DNA of 64,000 nt from RHLJ01 sp965222205 (GCA_965222205.1 OZ244932.1:2976001-3040000); one strand, 5' to 3'. Numbered from the stretch's first letter, positions 16,876 through 25,499 are shown. Notes: a model not told the origin generated them from the letters alone. Program-made: numbers and translations.

Positions 16876-18228
16876 TCAATTATTAAAATAATGTTCCCAT
16901 TTACTCTCAAGGCTTCTTGCTAAGTGATAGGCAAGTAAAGGTGGAACAGCATTACCAACTACTTTATACGCCGCTGAAGGACTCACTAAAAATTTTTTGC
17001 GGCCAGTTTTACTCTTAATAACAAAATCAAAGTCTCTAGGAAAAGTCTGAATTAAACCACACTCTCTTAATGTTAATCTTCGTTCCTTCAGCCCTTGTTG
17101 GAGTTCTTCTAAATAAGCTCCACCATTTGATTTTGAAAGTCTTCTGAACTCAATATTACCATGATGCTCAGCCCTAATAGTTGGCGCTAATCCATCTAGC
17201 TTAACTTCTGTCTGTCCTTGACAATGAGCTCCCATATACTTTGCTCTTGAATAATACTGTTGAGATAAATCCTTTGCTAGTTCAGGTTCTCTTAGTGATT
17301 TGAATAAAGATCTTACAGTCATAGGAGGTTTTAGCGCCTCTCCAGAAAAATTAACCCTATGAGTAGGAGACGGATATGGGTTTAACACCTTTTCGAATTC
17401 CCCCTTTTCCAATTTTTCCAAGACATCTTTTCTTAACGCCGATTTTTTTAAACCGATAAAAAAGACCCTTTCTCTAGATTGAGGAACACCATAATCACCT
17501 GCATGTAGTACTTGCGGTTCAAAAACAAAATATCCGTCTTTGTTAATTGATGAAAAGTCTTGCCGAATTATATCTTTAACATTAGATAAGTTTACTAGAC
17601 CTTTTACATTCTCTGCTACAAAAACTTTTGGCTTAGTTATCTCTATGACTTCTTTCATCCACATGTAAAGCTTACCACGAGTCTCTTCAGTAGCCTCATA
17701 TTCTTTTTTTAATTCACCTAAATGATTTTTGTGGGAGTTAAACCCATTTCTTTTTCCTGCAATACTAAAATCCTGACATGGAAAGCCACCAGTCACAATA
17801 TCTACATCTTCAGGAAAAATCTTTTCGCCAGACTTATGAAGCTTCACTAAGTCCACAATGCTCTCAGAATGAAAATTTTCAGACTCAACTCCTCTATCCT
17901 TAAAATAATTTACCCAAGTATTTCGAGCACTTAATAGAATATCATTTGCAAAAACAGTTTTAAATTTTGTTTTCTTTAGCTCAACAAATCCATCATCTAC
18001 CTCTTTTTCAACAAACTCAGGATTTAAAACTTCATTTATCGAATCTTTATGAACCTCAAAACCACCTTCAAATCCCAAATCCATTCCACCGCAACCAGAA
18101 AACAGTGATATCATTCTTAATGTTTTAACCGATTTCTTTTGGACCTTTTGTGCGTTGTAACTTAATACAAGTTGAGGCTCTTCAACTTCTAATATTACTT
18201 CTTCATTTTTATACTCAACAGAATTCAT
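16876..18228 (-). CDS. DNA (cytosine-5) methyltransferase
   Basis: 450-aa type II modification methylase. Motif I 'SLFSGCGGMDLGF' (41-53) follows a 37-residue N-terminal extension. The catalytic loop 'GGFPCQDFS' places the nucleophile at Cys151; motif VI is 'VFVAENVKG', motif VIII 'PQSRERVFFIG', motif IX 'RRLTLRECGLIQTFP', and motif X 'YKVVGNAVPPLLA'. The variable target-recognition region lies between VIII and IX. It sits 14 bp downstream of vsr and 3 bp upstream of the nuclease gene, so all three are likely one transcript. It protects host DNA from the partner nuclease; the target site is unknown. Confidence 0.95.
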   Translation of the reverse strand: MNSVEYKNEEVILEVEEPQLVLSYNAQKVQKKSVKTLRMISLFSGCGGMDLGFEGGFEVHKDSINEVLNPEFVEKEVDDGFVELKKTKFKTVFANDILLSARNTWVNYFKDRGVESENFHSESIVDLVKLHKSGEKIFPEDVDIVTGGFPCQDFSIAGKRNGFNSHKNHLGELKKEYEATEETRGKLYMWMKEVIEITKPKVFVAENVKGLVNLSNVKDIIRQDFSSINKDGYFVFEPQVLHAGDYGVPQSRERVFFIGLKKSALRKDVLEKLEKGEFEKVLNPYPSPTHRVNFSGEALKPPMTVRSLFKSLREPELAKDLSQQYYSRAKYMGAHCQGQTEVKLDGLAPTIRAEHHGNIEFRRLSKSNGGAYLEELQQGLKERRLTLRECGLIQTFPRDFDFVIKSKTGRKKFLVSPSAAYKVVGNAVPPLLAYHLARSLESKWEHYFNN

Positions 18229-18242
18229 ATACTTTCAAAAAA

Positions 18243-18686
18243 TCAGTTTGCTTTGAACTGGTTATCCGTTTTTAGAATTTTTTTTAAAACTTTCTTCAAA
18301 ACCTTATTTCTCGAGCTTTTCCTTTTTATATCACATTCCCAAATCACAATAACATTCCATCCTAGTTTTTTCAACTTTCTTAAATTCTTTTTATCTCTTT
18401 CTTTATTCCTTTCAATCTTATCATTCCAAAATTTTTTATTCGTTTTAGGCATTACATAAATTTTACAGTCTTTATGACCATGCCAAAAGCAACCATTTAC
18501 AAAAACTATAGTTTTGAATTTGGTTAGTTTTATATCGGGTCTTCCAGGCAGACTTTTATCATTTACTCTGTATCTAAGACCTTCAGAAAAAAGATATTTT
18601 CGGACTATTAATTCAGGCTCTGTATCCTTACTCCTAACAGAGCTCATAATTTCACTTCTTCTTTTCTTGCTTACCTTATCAGCCAT
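18243..18686 (-). CDS. vsr: Very short patch repair endonuclease
   Basis: 147-aa Vsr nuclease that nicks T:G mismatches produced by deamination of 5-methylcytosine. Conserved residues are in place: catalytic Asp51 in 'PGRPDIK', His69 and His71 in 'GCFWHGHKDC', and the zinc ligands Cys66, His71, Cys74 and Cys118, followed by the FW..KI..N..RD pattern. Its ATG overlaps the SAM-hydrolase TAA by one base (TAATG), so it is translationally coupled to a host gene. Vsr next to a C5 methylase is the usual pairing. Confidence 0.95.
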   Translation of the reverse strand: MADKVSKKRRSEIMSSVRSKDTEPELIVRKYLFSEGLRYRVNDKSLPGRPDIKLTKFKTIVFVNGCFWHGHKDCKIYVMPKTNKKFWNDKIERNKERDKKNLRKLKKLGWNVIVIWECDIKRKSSRNKVLKKVLKKILKTDNQFKAN

Positions 18687-19480
18687 TATTTCTGCAGCAC
18701 CAGCGATATCTGTGCACCTTTGTCAACACTTAACATCTTCGCAGCATTTCCTTTATTGATGCCCACTTCTAACATCCCGGAACTGCCAATAAAAGCTACG
18801 GGTTCACCGGGCTCCACATCTCCAAAGGTGTTTACTAAATGATCGATAATAGTGTTCCCAACATAAATTTTGACTTTCCTACGCCCTGCGGTGTCTTCCA
18901 GCAAGCTTTCAGAAATATTGGTGATCAGGTTTCCAAAACGGTCGATGTGAATCACCCAGCCCTGAAGTCCGTCTTTGTCTCCGATTGGAGTTGCCCAGTG
19001 ATAGGTAACCAGGTCTTTGATTGGATCACCCAACTCTTTCAGATCAACACCGCTACTGATATGAGCAGCTATAGGAGCGAAAATATCCCGCCCATGAAAG
19101 GTTCTGGAACGATCTTTCCGCCAGTATTTAGAGTTGCTTAACTTATACGCTTTGTACTTGAACTCATCGTACAACAATGAGAAAATCCCGTTATCGGGAC
19201 CAACAAAATACTGGTCTTCAATTTTTAGTACAATAGGGTTTCGGTCTGTACCCACTCCCGGGTCAACAACCACAAGATGGACCGTGTTTTTTGGAAACAG
19301 AAAGGCTGAATTCCGAACTACCCAGGCACCTGCCATGATATCCTGTGGAGGAATATCGTGAGAAACATCAATAAGGCGCACTTTTGGGGCTATACCCAGC
19401 ATCACTGCCTTCATGGCACTTACATAGTGATCCTGTGTTCCAAAATCGGTAGTAAGAGTGATTACCTGGTTATCAGGCAT
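18686..19480 (-). CDS. SAM hydroxide adenosyltransferase (DUF62 family)
   Basis: A 264-aa member of the S-adenosyl-L-methionine hydroxide adenosyltransferase family, relatives of fluorinase/chlorinase, which split SAM into adenosine and methionine with water. Signature segments are 'LTTDFGTQDHYVSAMKAVML', 'IDVSHDIPPQDI', 'VVVDPGVGTDRNP' and 'FVGPDNGIFS', with 'HIDRFGNLITNI' in the C-terminal barrel. It overlaps the dnaN 3' end by 8 bases, so the two are coupled. Its own 3' end was the insertion target of the R-M cassette. Confidence 0.93.
   Translation of the reverse strand: MPDNQVITLTTDFGTQDHYVSAMKAVMLGIAPKVRLIDVSHDIPPQDIMAGAWVVRNSAFLFPKNTVHLVVVDPGVGTDRNPIVLKIEDQYFVGPDNGIFSLLYDEFKYKAYKLSNSKYWRKDRSRTFHGRDIFAPIAAHISSGVDLKELGDPIKDLVTYHWATPIGDKDGLQGWVIHIDRFGNLITNISESLLEDTAGRRKVKIYVGNTIIDHLVNTFGDVEPGEPVAFIGSSGMLEVGINKGNAAKMLSVDKGAQISLVLQK
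18690..18754. repeat. 65-bp direct repeat, copy B (inside SAM-hydrolase gene)
   Basis: Identical to 15756-15820. It forms codons 243-263 and the start of codon 264 of the intact gene, which then ends AAA-TAA rather than the AAG-TAG of copy A. The encoded residue is the same, so the protein was restored after insertion. Confidence 0.95.
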
Positions 19481-20588
19481 AACTATTTAGCATCACCGGC
19501 ATCACCAGCATCAGAATATCTTCGCTGTCATCACTGGTGGACGGTTTTACAATACCGGCCCGGTTTGGGGATGAAAATTCAAAACTCACTTCTTCATCGT
19601 CAATGTTGCTGAGTACATCGCCCAGATATTTGGCGTTGAATCCGATTTCCATGCCTTCATTTGAATAATCACATTCGATAGTTTCCTTCGCCTCACTACT
19701 CATATCCAGATCTTCTGCACGAATGGTGAGCTTATCCGCTTCCATTTGAAGGCGAATTTGACGAGTAGTTGAACTTGAAAAAATAGCAACCCGCTTCACA
19801 GTAGAAAGCATTTGTTCCTTGCTGATCGTCAAAAACTTGTCATTGTCGCGGGGAATGACTGAGTCGTAATTAGGATACTGCTCATTAATCAATCGGGTTA
19901 TTAAAATGGTATTCCCACTTTTAAAGCGTGCGTGATCCTGAGTTACCGTTACATCGCAATCATCACCTGAAATTGTTTTCTGAATCAGGCTTAGCGCTTT
20001 ATCGGGGATGATAAAATTCACGTCCTTATCTGCAGTGATTTCTCTATTCGTGTATTTTACCAAACGGTGTCCATCGGTGGCCACAAATTTACTTTCCTCA
20101 GTCCCGATCTGGAAATACACACCCATCATTGCCGGACGAAGGTCATCACTGGAAACGGCAAATAATGTTTTATCGATGGCTTTATGTACTAACTCTGAAG
20201 TTGATGTGATGTGCGTTCCGTCATCCAGATTTGGTACTTCAGGAAATTCATCAGCTTCATCACCAACTAGCTTATAATTACCTTTATCGGTTCGGAAGTT
20301 GATATTCTTGCGATCATCCACATCAAAGAACACGGTAATGTTAGGTAGCTGCCTCAACGTTTCCAACAATCGACGGGCAGGAATAGCAACGGCTCCATCT
20401 TCTTCGATATCAGCCTCGATGTATTCAATGATAGAAATTTCGAGATCGGTGGCAGTAAGTTTAAGCTTTCCGTCTTCACTCTGAAATAAAATGGTTTCGA
20501 GAATCGGCAGAGTTGCCTTAGAGGGTACGGCTCCAATTACCGCTGAAAGGCCTTTGTTAAGTTCGCTACTTGATACAGAAAATTTCAT
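19473..20588 (-). CDS. dnaN: DNA polymerase III beta subunit (sliding clamp)
   Basis: 371-aa processivity clamp for replication. It has the normal three-domain length; landmarks are 'MKFSVSSSELNKGLSAVIGA', 'PILETILFQ', 'IPARRLLETLRQLP', 'FVATDGHRLV' and the C-terminal 'LMLVMPVMLNSYA' in place of the usual MP(M/V)R. No dnaA gene or DnaA-box cluster is visible nearby, so this is not obviously an origin region. It heads a minus-strand unit continuing into the SAM-hydrolase and, through it, the R-M genes. Confidence 0.97.
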   Translation of the reverse strand: MKFSVSSSELNKGLSAVIGAVPSKATLPILETILFQSEDGKLKLTATDLEISIIEYIEADIEEDGAVAIPARRLLETLRQLPNITVFFDVDDRKNINFRTDKGNYKLVGDEADEFPEVPNLDDGTHITSTSELVHKAIDKTLFAVSSDDLRPAMMGVYFQIGTEESKFVATDGHRLVKYTNREITADKDVNFIIPDKALSLIQKTISGDDCDVTVTQDHARFKSGNTILITRLINEQYPNYDSVIPRDNDKFLTISKEQMLSTVKRVAIFSSSTTRQIRLQMEADKLTIRAEDLDMSSEAKETIECDYSNEGMEIGFNAKYLGDVLSNIDDEEVSFEFSSPNRAGIVKPSTSDDSEDILMLVMPVMLNSYA

Positions 20589-20778
20589 GAATCCGTGTGT
20601 TAATGTATGTTAAGGACAATTTTTCCCCAATCTTGCCCTTTCAAAATGATGTGCTTATACTAAGAAATAGTTGTTCCCTCCGCAACAAGAGAGAGCATCA
20701 TTTTATTATTCAAATAACCCTGTTTCCTTATCGTTAAAGCGCTACTGTAGTATTAATTATTGAACTCTCTCTTTTTTG

Positions 20779-21876
20779 ATGAAAAGAATCTTTTCAGCGC
20801 TCTTTATAATTGGCTTATTCAGCATCTCCGCCCAGGCTCAGTCTGCGTTGGCGAAGTATGGTAATGACTTCCTGAGTACCGGAGCAGGAGCTCGTGCACT
20901 TGGGATGGGAGGAACGCACTCAGCCATAACGAATGATGTCACTGCAGGATACTGGAATGTAGCCGGACTCGCACAGCTCGAACAACCGGAACTAATTTAC
21001 ATGCACTCCGAACGTTTTGGGGGAATTGTAGGATACGATTATGGCGCGGCTGCCATGCCCTTGAAATCCGGAAATGGAGTGGTTGGAGTTAGTTTTTTCC
21101 GTCAGGGAGTGGATAACATTGCCAATACCTTGAATGCCTGGGATAACGAACGAGGTCCGAATGGCGGCCCCAGAGAAGACGCAGAATCATATATCACTAA
21201 ATTTAGCGCAGCAGATGTCGCCATTTTTCTGTCATACGCTAAAAAGCACTCGGACCGACTTTCCTATGGTGCTTCAGCCAAGATCATCAACCAGCGACTT
21301 GGTCCTTTTGCAAATGCCTGGGGCTACAGCATTGATGTAGGAGCACAATACAAAACAGATTTTATCAATTTTGGGGCTTCCATTCAGGATGTAACCACGA
21401 TGCAGAAAATGTGGACGGTAAATGAAGAGGAGTTTACCGGATCAAACGGTCAGTCGTTCCAGGAGACTTTTGGAGACTCTATTCCATCCGGACAAAATGA
21501 ATATGTGCTCCCATCAGTTCGATTGGGGGCTTCCAAAGCGTTCACTGTTACTGATTTTGATTTTGTTGCTGCGGCTGATTTGAATCTGTTATTCGAAAAC
21601 CGACGCTCTTATTACATGAATATTGGTTCGATGAGTATTGAGCCACATGTTGGGGGTGAGGTCACTTACAAGAACCGAATCTCAGCTCGCGCCGGACTCA
21701 CTGATTTTGTTGATGATCCTGAAGCCGGATTTACCGTTTCTCCCACGCTCGGACTTGGTTTCCGGGTTGCTTCTTTCCACATCGACTACGGCTTTGCCAG
21801 TTTCGCCGGAACCACTAGCAATCTCGGCTACACTCATCGTATTTCGCTGAAGTTTAACTTGAAAGGGAAGTCTTAG
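20779..21876 (+). CDS. PorV/PorQ-family outer membrane protein
   Basis: 365-aa protein from ATG 20779 (a TTG codon just before it is not needed). The signal peptide ends near ISAQAQS. The mature start 'STGAGARALGMGGTHSAITN' then 'GYWNVAGLAQLEQPEL' is diagnostic of the PorV/PorQ (UPF0164) beta-barrel family, related to FadL. In type IX secretion systems PorV and PorQ act in cargo shuttling, but many paralogues in Balneolota have no known role. It is divergent from dnaN with 190 bp between starts and no partner downstream. Confidence 0.88.
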   Translation: MKRIFSALFIIGLFSISAQAQSALAKYGNDFLSTGAGARALGMGGTHSAITNDVTAGYWNVAGLAQLEQPELIYMHSERFGGIVGYDYGAAAMPLKSGNGVVGVSFFRQGVDNIANTLNAWDNERGPNGGPREDAESYITKFSAADVAIFLSYAKKHSDRLSYGASAKIINQRLGPFANAWGYSIDVGAQYKTDFINFGASIQDVTTMQKMWTVNEEEFTGSNGQSFQETFGDSIPSGQNEYVLPSVRLGASKAFTVTDFDFVAAADLNLLFENRRSYYMNIGSMSIEPHVGGEVTYKNRISARAGLTDFVDDPEAGFTVSPTLGLGFRVASFHIDYGFASFAGTTSNLGYTHRISLKFNLKGKS

Positions 21877-22203
21877 GCTCGCCACTAAAGCACAAATACA
21901 CAAAAGAAAGCGAAGAATCTGCAAAACTCCTTTACCCTTGCTCTGATACTCTGCGGCGGAGCATTTTTGTTGTCTTACCTTAATGCGAAGGATTAAAACC
22001 CTTCGCTTGTTTAATTGAGCTATATCTATGAAGCTTGTCATTCTTGTAGATGTGAGGTAATTAGTTGACAGTTTCAGGCTCTGTAACGGAATCAGCCTTT
22101 ACTAATCTCTTGCTTTATCAACGGACCACTCCCCACAGATGCTGAAATGAATTCAGCATGACAGCTTAAGGTTTTCTTACTACCTTTCTTCAAAAAACTA
22201 ATA
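21877..22203. other. Gene-free stretch with hairpin and REP element
   Basis: 327 bp between the porV-like gene and miaA. It holds a 7-bp hairpin GCGAAGG/CCTTCGC (21985-22006) followed by TTGTTTAATT, a possible weak terminator for the upstream gene, and a REP-like palindrome TGCTGAA..TTCAGCA at 22140-22158 matching the one at 9758-9776. No reading frame with coding character was seen. Confidence 0.5.
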
Positions 22204-23112
22204 GTGCGCATAATCCTCCTCGGTCCAACGGCATCCGGTAAAACGGAATTATCCCTTCAACTTGCTGAAGAACTTGGGACGTCTATTATTTCTGCCGATT
22301 CCCGACAGTGTTACAAATACCTGGATATCGGAACGGCAAAGCCAGGAAAAAAAGAGCTAGCTCGAGTTCGACATTATAATATTTCCAATCTCGGATTGGA
22401 AGAAGACGACAGTGCCGTTAAATTTCTGGAACGAACTGAAGCTTGGGAAAAGAAGGTTCTTGAACACTCAGAGCATGTACTATATGCCGGAGGAAGCACG
22501 CTTCATCTTACCGGACTCATTCAGCCTTTCAGTGATATCCCAAATTCGGATGAAGAGAATATCGCACAACTCAATCAACAGATAGAAGCTACAGGTATTG
22601 AGCCATTGTATGAAAAGCTCAAAGAAGTAGACCCGGATTACATTCCCAAAATGGATGGAATGAATCGCCAACGTATTATTCGGGCGTTGGATGTATGGAT
22701 GCAAACCGGTAAGTCGTTCAGCTCTTTTCATCAAAAAGAAGAAATCACGTTACCTGAAAATACGCTCGTTTTCGGACTCCATCACCCCCGAGAGAAATTG
22801 TATAATAGAATCAACAAACGAGTAAATATGATGATTGAAGAGGGACTGATTGAAGAAGTACAGTCGATTCTTGATCAAGGTTTTTCCAAGGATTTGCAAT
22901 CTCTTCAAACAGTTGGGTATAGGGAAGTAATCACTTATCTGGATGGAGACTTCACTAAAGAAGAAATGATTGAGAAGATCAAAACCAATACCCGACGATA
23001 CGCCAAGCGACAAATTACATGGTTTCGGAAATGGGAGTTTATTGAATGGTTTGATGCGGATGAGTTGTCTGTTGAGGAGATGAAAGAGCGGATTTTGAAG
23101 ACTGTTTCTTAA
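22204..23112 (+). CDS. miaA: tRNA dimethylallyltransferase
   Basis: Adds a dimethylallyl group to A37 of tRNAs reading UNN codons. The 302-aa product starts at GTG (22204); no upstream in-frame ATG exists and the P-loop 'GPTASGKT' (7-14) sits at the usual distance from the start. Asp32 in 'SADSRQCYKYLDIGTAKP' is the catalytic base region, 'MNRQRIIRALDVWMQTGK' and 'QTVGYREVITYLDG' are family signatures, and 'TRRYAKRQITWFR' closes the tRNA-binding site. It is isolated between two repeat-rich gaps. Confidence 0.97.
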   Translation: MRIILLGPTASGKTELSLQLAEELGTSIISADSRQCYKYLDIGTAKPGKKELARVRHYNISNLGLEEDDSAVKFLERTEAWEKKVLEHSEHVLYAGGSTLHLTGLIQPFSDIPNSDEENIAQLNQQIEATGIEPLYEKLKEVDPDYIPKMDGMNRQRIIRALDVWMQTGKSFSSFHQKEEITLPENTLVFGLHHPREKLYNRINKRVNMMIEEGLIEEVQSILDQGFSKDLQSLQTVGYREVITYLDGDFTKEEMIEKIKTNTRRYAKRQITWFRKWEFIEWFDADELSVEEMKERILKTVS

Positions 23113-23125
23113 CTATCATTATGCT

Positions 23126-23278
23126 GTCATCCCGGACTTGATCCGGGATCTTAGTCAGGCTTATAATTTAGATAAAGGGCAGAAAAGAAATCGGAGTTCA
23201 AATCATAAGATCCTGAAACGAGTTCAGGATGACGTCTTTCTTTAGTCATCCTGAGGATACTTCCGAAGGATCTACGAG
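23126..23278. repeat. Three different REP-type palindromes in gap 23113-23439
   Basis: The 327-bp gap after miaA holds ATCCCGGA..TCCGGGAT (23129-23149, within GTCATCCCGG...), TCCTGAA..TTCAGGA (23211-23229), and a third element of the type GTCATCCTGAGGATACTTCC (23245-23278). All three start or end with the same TCAT/ATGAC border, typical of widespread bacterial intergenic palindromes. No gene is visible between 23113 and 23439. Confidence 0.7.
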
Positions 23279-23439
23279 GTTAATTAATTGTGCAGATTCT
23301 TCTTTTTAATACGCAAGGTGGTATAAACCTTCGGATTAAGAACACTCCTTCTCCACTAAACAAAAAAATACCGAAAAGCCTTTAGCAGCTAAACACAATA
23401 AGCCTTAAATTTGGCACTCACTTAAAACGAAGCTCCATC

Positions 23440-23685
23440 ATGTATAAAGCTAAAGTAAATGTAACGCTGCGCCCTTCTATTCTCGATCCTAAAGGAAAGG
23501 CAGCTCATCATGCTCTTCAGAATCTTGGGATCAACAAGATTGAGAAAGTGCGCATTGGCAAATTTATCGAACTGGATGTAAACGCCGACTCTGAATCTGC
23601 CGCAGAAGAAATTGTTAAAACTGCGTGCGCCAAATTGCTGGCCAACGAAGTGATGGAAGATTTCGAAATCGAAATCAATAAATAA
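23440..23685 (+). CDS. purS: Phosphoribosylformylglycinamidine synthase, PurS subunit
   Basis: 81-aa small subunit of the three-part FGAM synthase (PurS, PurQ, PurL) of purine biosynthesis. 'VTLRPSILDPKGKAAHHALQ' and 'KIEKVRIGKFIELDV' are the hallmarks. It is first in a purS-clpS-purQ run with one- and three-base gaps; purL is not in this window. The start ATG is clear. Confidence 0.96.
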   Translation: MYKAKVNVTLRPSILDPKGKAAHHALQNLGINKIEKVRIGKFIELDVNADSESAAEEIVKTACAKLLANEVMEDFEIEINK

Positions 23686-23686
23686 T

Positions 23687-24016
23687 ATGGTTCCCGAAAC
23701 TCTTGATACGTTCTATGCCGAAACGGTGTTGGCCGATCTTGAGGAAGCTACGGAAACCAAAACCGAATCAGAAGTTGAGGAGCAGGTTAAAACGCCCTGG
23801 CGCCTTTTCTTATATGATGATGACATTCACACCTTCGACGAAGTGATTGAACAACTTATGAAAGCAACTGGTTGCTCACTTTCTCATGCTGAAAAACTTA
23901 CCTGGCAAGTTCATAACGAAGGTAAAGCGATGGTTCATGAGGGTGAGTTTGAAGAGTGTCTTCGAATTGACAGCGTTTTAAAAGAAATTCAACTTGTTAC
24001 CGAAATAAAAGGATAG
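23687..24016 (+). CDS. clpS: ClpS adaptor protein
   Basis: 109-aa adaptor that presents N-degron substrates to ClpAP/ClpCP. After an acidic disordered leader of about 40 residues, the core 'PWRLFLYDDDIHTFDEVIEQ' has the conserved (Y/N)DD.H.F pattern, and 'AEKLTWQVHNEGKAMVHEGE' gives the second half of the fold. E. coli has NDDYTP; here DDDIHTF as in Bacteroidota homologues. Its place inside a purine operon, between purS and purQ, is unusual compared with the clpS-clpA pairing in proteobacteria. Confidence 0.92.
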   Translation: MVPETLDTFYAETVLADLEEATETKTESEVEEQVKTPWRLFLYDDDIHTFDEVIEQLMKATGCSLSHAEKLTWQVHNEGKAMVHEGEFEECLRIDSVLKEIQLVTEIKG

Positions 24017-24019
24017 AAA

Positions 24020-24718
24020 GTGGCAACATTTGGCGTAATCGTATTCCCCGGCTCTAATTGTGATCATGACGCATATCATGCAATGAAGCATGTGATGAAT
24101 TGCGAAGTGAAATTCCTCTGGCATAAAGATACCGATCTAACCGGTGTAGACTTTTTAATTGTACCTGGAGGATTTTCTTATGGTGATTATCTTCGATCCG
24201 GGGCCATTGCCCGTTTCTCTCCCATTATGCAGGAAGTTGTGAAATTCGCTGAGAAAGGTGGCCCGGTGATGGGAATTTGCAACGGCTTCCAGATTTTGCT
24301 TGAGGCGGGTTTAATTCCTGGTGCGATGATGCACAACCACAAGCTTCGTTTCGTATGCAAGAACATTAATATGCGCTGCGAGACTACAGATTCATTTTTT
24401 ACTTCCGGATTAGAAAAGGGCCAGGTGTTCAATATCCCTGTTTCTCATGGAGAGGGAAATTATTTCATCAGTGATGACGGACTTAAATCACTCCAGGATA
24501 AAGACCAGATTCTTTTCCGTTATTGTGATGAAGCTGGTAACCTGACCGAAGAGTCCAATTTCAATGGCTCAATAGATAGTATTGCAGGAATTACCAACAA
24601 TGGCAGAAATGTATTAGGGATGATGCCACATCCCGAAAGAGCGATGGAAAAAATTCTCGGTTCGGAAGATGGTAAACCTATCTTCGATTCTATTCTAAAT
24701 TCCTTGTCGATAGCGTAG
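24020..24718 (+). CDS. purQ: Phosphoribosylformylglycinamidine synthase, PurQ subunit
   Basis: 232-aa class I glutamine amidotransferase subunit delivering ammonia to PurL. It starts at GTG (24020), three bases after the clpS stop. The nucleophile is Cys87 in 'GICNGFQIL', and the His/Glu pair is in 'MMPHPERAM' (about His204 and Glu206). 'VIVFPGSNCDHDAY' and 'VPGGFSYGDYLRSGAIA' are PurQ-specific. lptB follows after 19 bp. Confidence 0.97.
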   Translation: MATFGVIVFPGSNCDHDAYHAMKHVMNCEVKFLWHKDTDLTGVDFLIVPGGFSYGDYLRSGAIARFSPIMQEVVKFAEKGGPVMGICNGFQILLEAGLIPGAMMHNHKLRFVCKNINMRCETTDSFFTSGLEKGQVFNIPVSHGEGNYFISDDGLKSLQDKDQILFRYCDEAGNLTEESNFNGSIDSIAGITNNGRNVLGMMPHPERAMEKILGSEDGKPIFDSILNSLSIA

Positions 24719-24737
24719 GATTTAGTACCTTCACTGC

Positions 24738-25496
24738 ATGAGCGGAGAATCCTCACCTTTAAAACTTCACAGTCAGGGCCTGGTAAAGCGTTACCGTAAG
24801 CGAACGGTGGTCGATGATGTCTCCATTAACGTTGAGCAGGGAGAGATTGTAGGTCTTCTTGGCCCGAACGGCGCCGGAAAAACTACTACTTTTTATATGA
24901 TGGTAGGCTTGGTGACTCCCAATGCAGGGAAGATTTTTCTAAATGAGGAGAACATCACCGACACACCAATGTACAAGCGCGCCCGAAAGGGAATTGGCTA
25001 TCTTGCCCAGGAAGCCAGTGTATTTCGAAACCTAACCGTTCGACAGAATTTAGAATCCGTTCTTCAATTTCTGGATTACACAAAACAGGAAATTAAAGAA
25101 CGATGTGATCGCCTTATTGAAGAGTTTTCTCTTCAAACCGTGGTAAACAGTAAGGGATATAGCTTGTCGGGAGGAGAACGACGCAGAACAGAAATTGCCC
25201 GGGCATTGGTTACAAATCCAAAGTTCATCCTCTTAGATGAGCCCTTTGCCGGGGTCGATCCAATCGCCGTTGAAGACATTCAGGAGATTGTCTCAAAGCT
25301 TAAAGATCAAAATATTGGAATTCTGATTACTGACCATAATGTCCACGAAACGCTTGCAATTACCAACCGTGCTTATCTGATGTTCGAAGGTAAAATTTTA
25401 ATGGAAGGTGATGCCGATACCTTAGCAAATGATGAAAAGGCAAAAAAACTATATCTTGGCCAGACTTTTAAACTAGATCGATACAAAAACAAATAA
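24738..25496 (+). CDS. lptB: LPS export ABC transporter ATPase
   Basis: 252-aa ATP-binding subunit of the Lpt bridge that extracts lipopolysaccharide from the inner membrane. Walker A 'GPNGAGKTT' (42-50), Q-loop in 'GYLAQEASVFRNLTV', signature 'LSGGERRR', Walker B 'FILLDEPFAGVDP' and the switch His in 'ITDHNVHET' are complete. 'YYMMVGLV'-like and 'EASVFRNLTVRQNL' patterns distinguish LptB from other ABC ATPases. It is followed after 3 bases by the rhodanese gene. Confidence 0.95.
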   Translation: MSGESSPLKLHSQGLVKRYRKRTVVDDVSINVEQGEIVGLLGPNGAGKTTTFYMMVGLVTPNAGKIFLNEENITDTPMYKRARKGIGYLAQEASVFRNLTVRQNLESVLQFLDYTKQEIKERCDRLIEEFSLQTVVNSKGYSLSGGERRRTEIARALVTNPKFILLDEPFAGVDPIAVEDIQEIVSKLKDQNIGILITDHNVHETLAITNRAYLMFEGKILMEGDADTLANDEKAKKLYLGQTFKLDRYKNK

Positions 25497-25499
25497 ACA

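Larger units (their letters stand above)
15821..18689 (-). mobile_element. Restriction-modification cassette with long target duplication
   Basis: The 2.87-kb insert contains only three head-to-tail genes (vsr, C5 methylase, endonuclease), from the vsr start codon to the endonuclease stop codon, between perfect 65-bp direct repeats derived from the neighbouring gene. No integrase or transposase is present. This matches 'insertion with long target duplication', a mode described for R-M genes in Helicobacter pylori. The SAM-hydrolase gene upstream is kept intact by the copy at 18690-18754. Confidence 0.9.

Noticed and set aside
15756..18754. Reading the 65-bp repeats as att sites of an integrative element
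   Set aside because: No integrase, excisionase or other mobility gene lies between them, and the target is a protein gene; long target duplication fits better.
18686..19480. SAM-hydrolase as a phage-type anti-restriction SAMase acting against the adjacent R-M genes
   Set aside because: It belongs to the widespread DUF62 family, is coupled to dnaN, and pre-dates the R-M insertion.
19473..20778. Chromosomal origin next to dnaN
   Set aside because: No dnaA, no DnaA-box cluster and no AT-rich unwinding region were recognised; dnaN alone is not sufficient.
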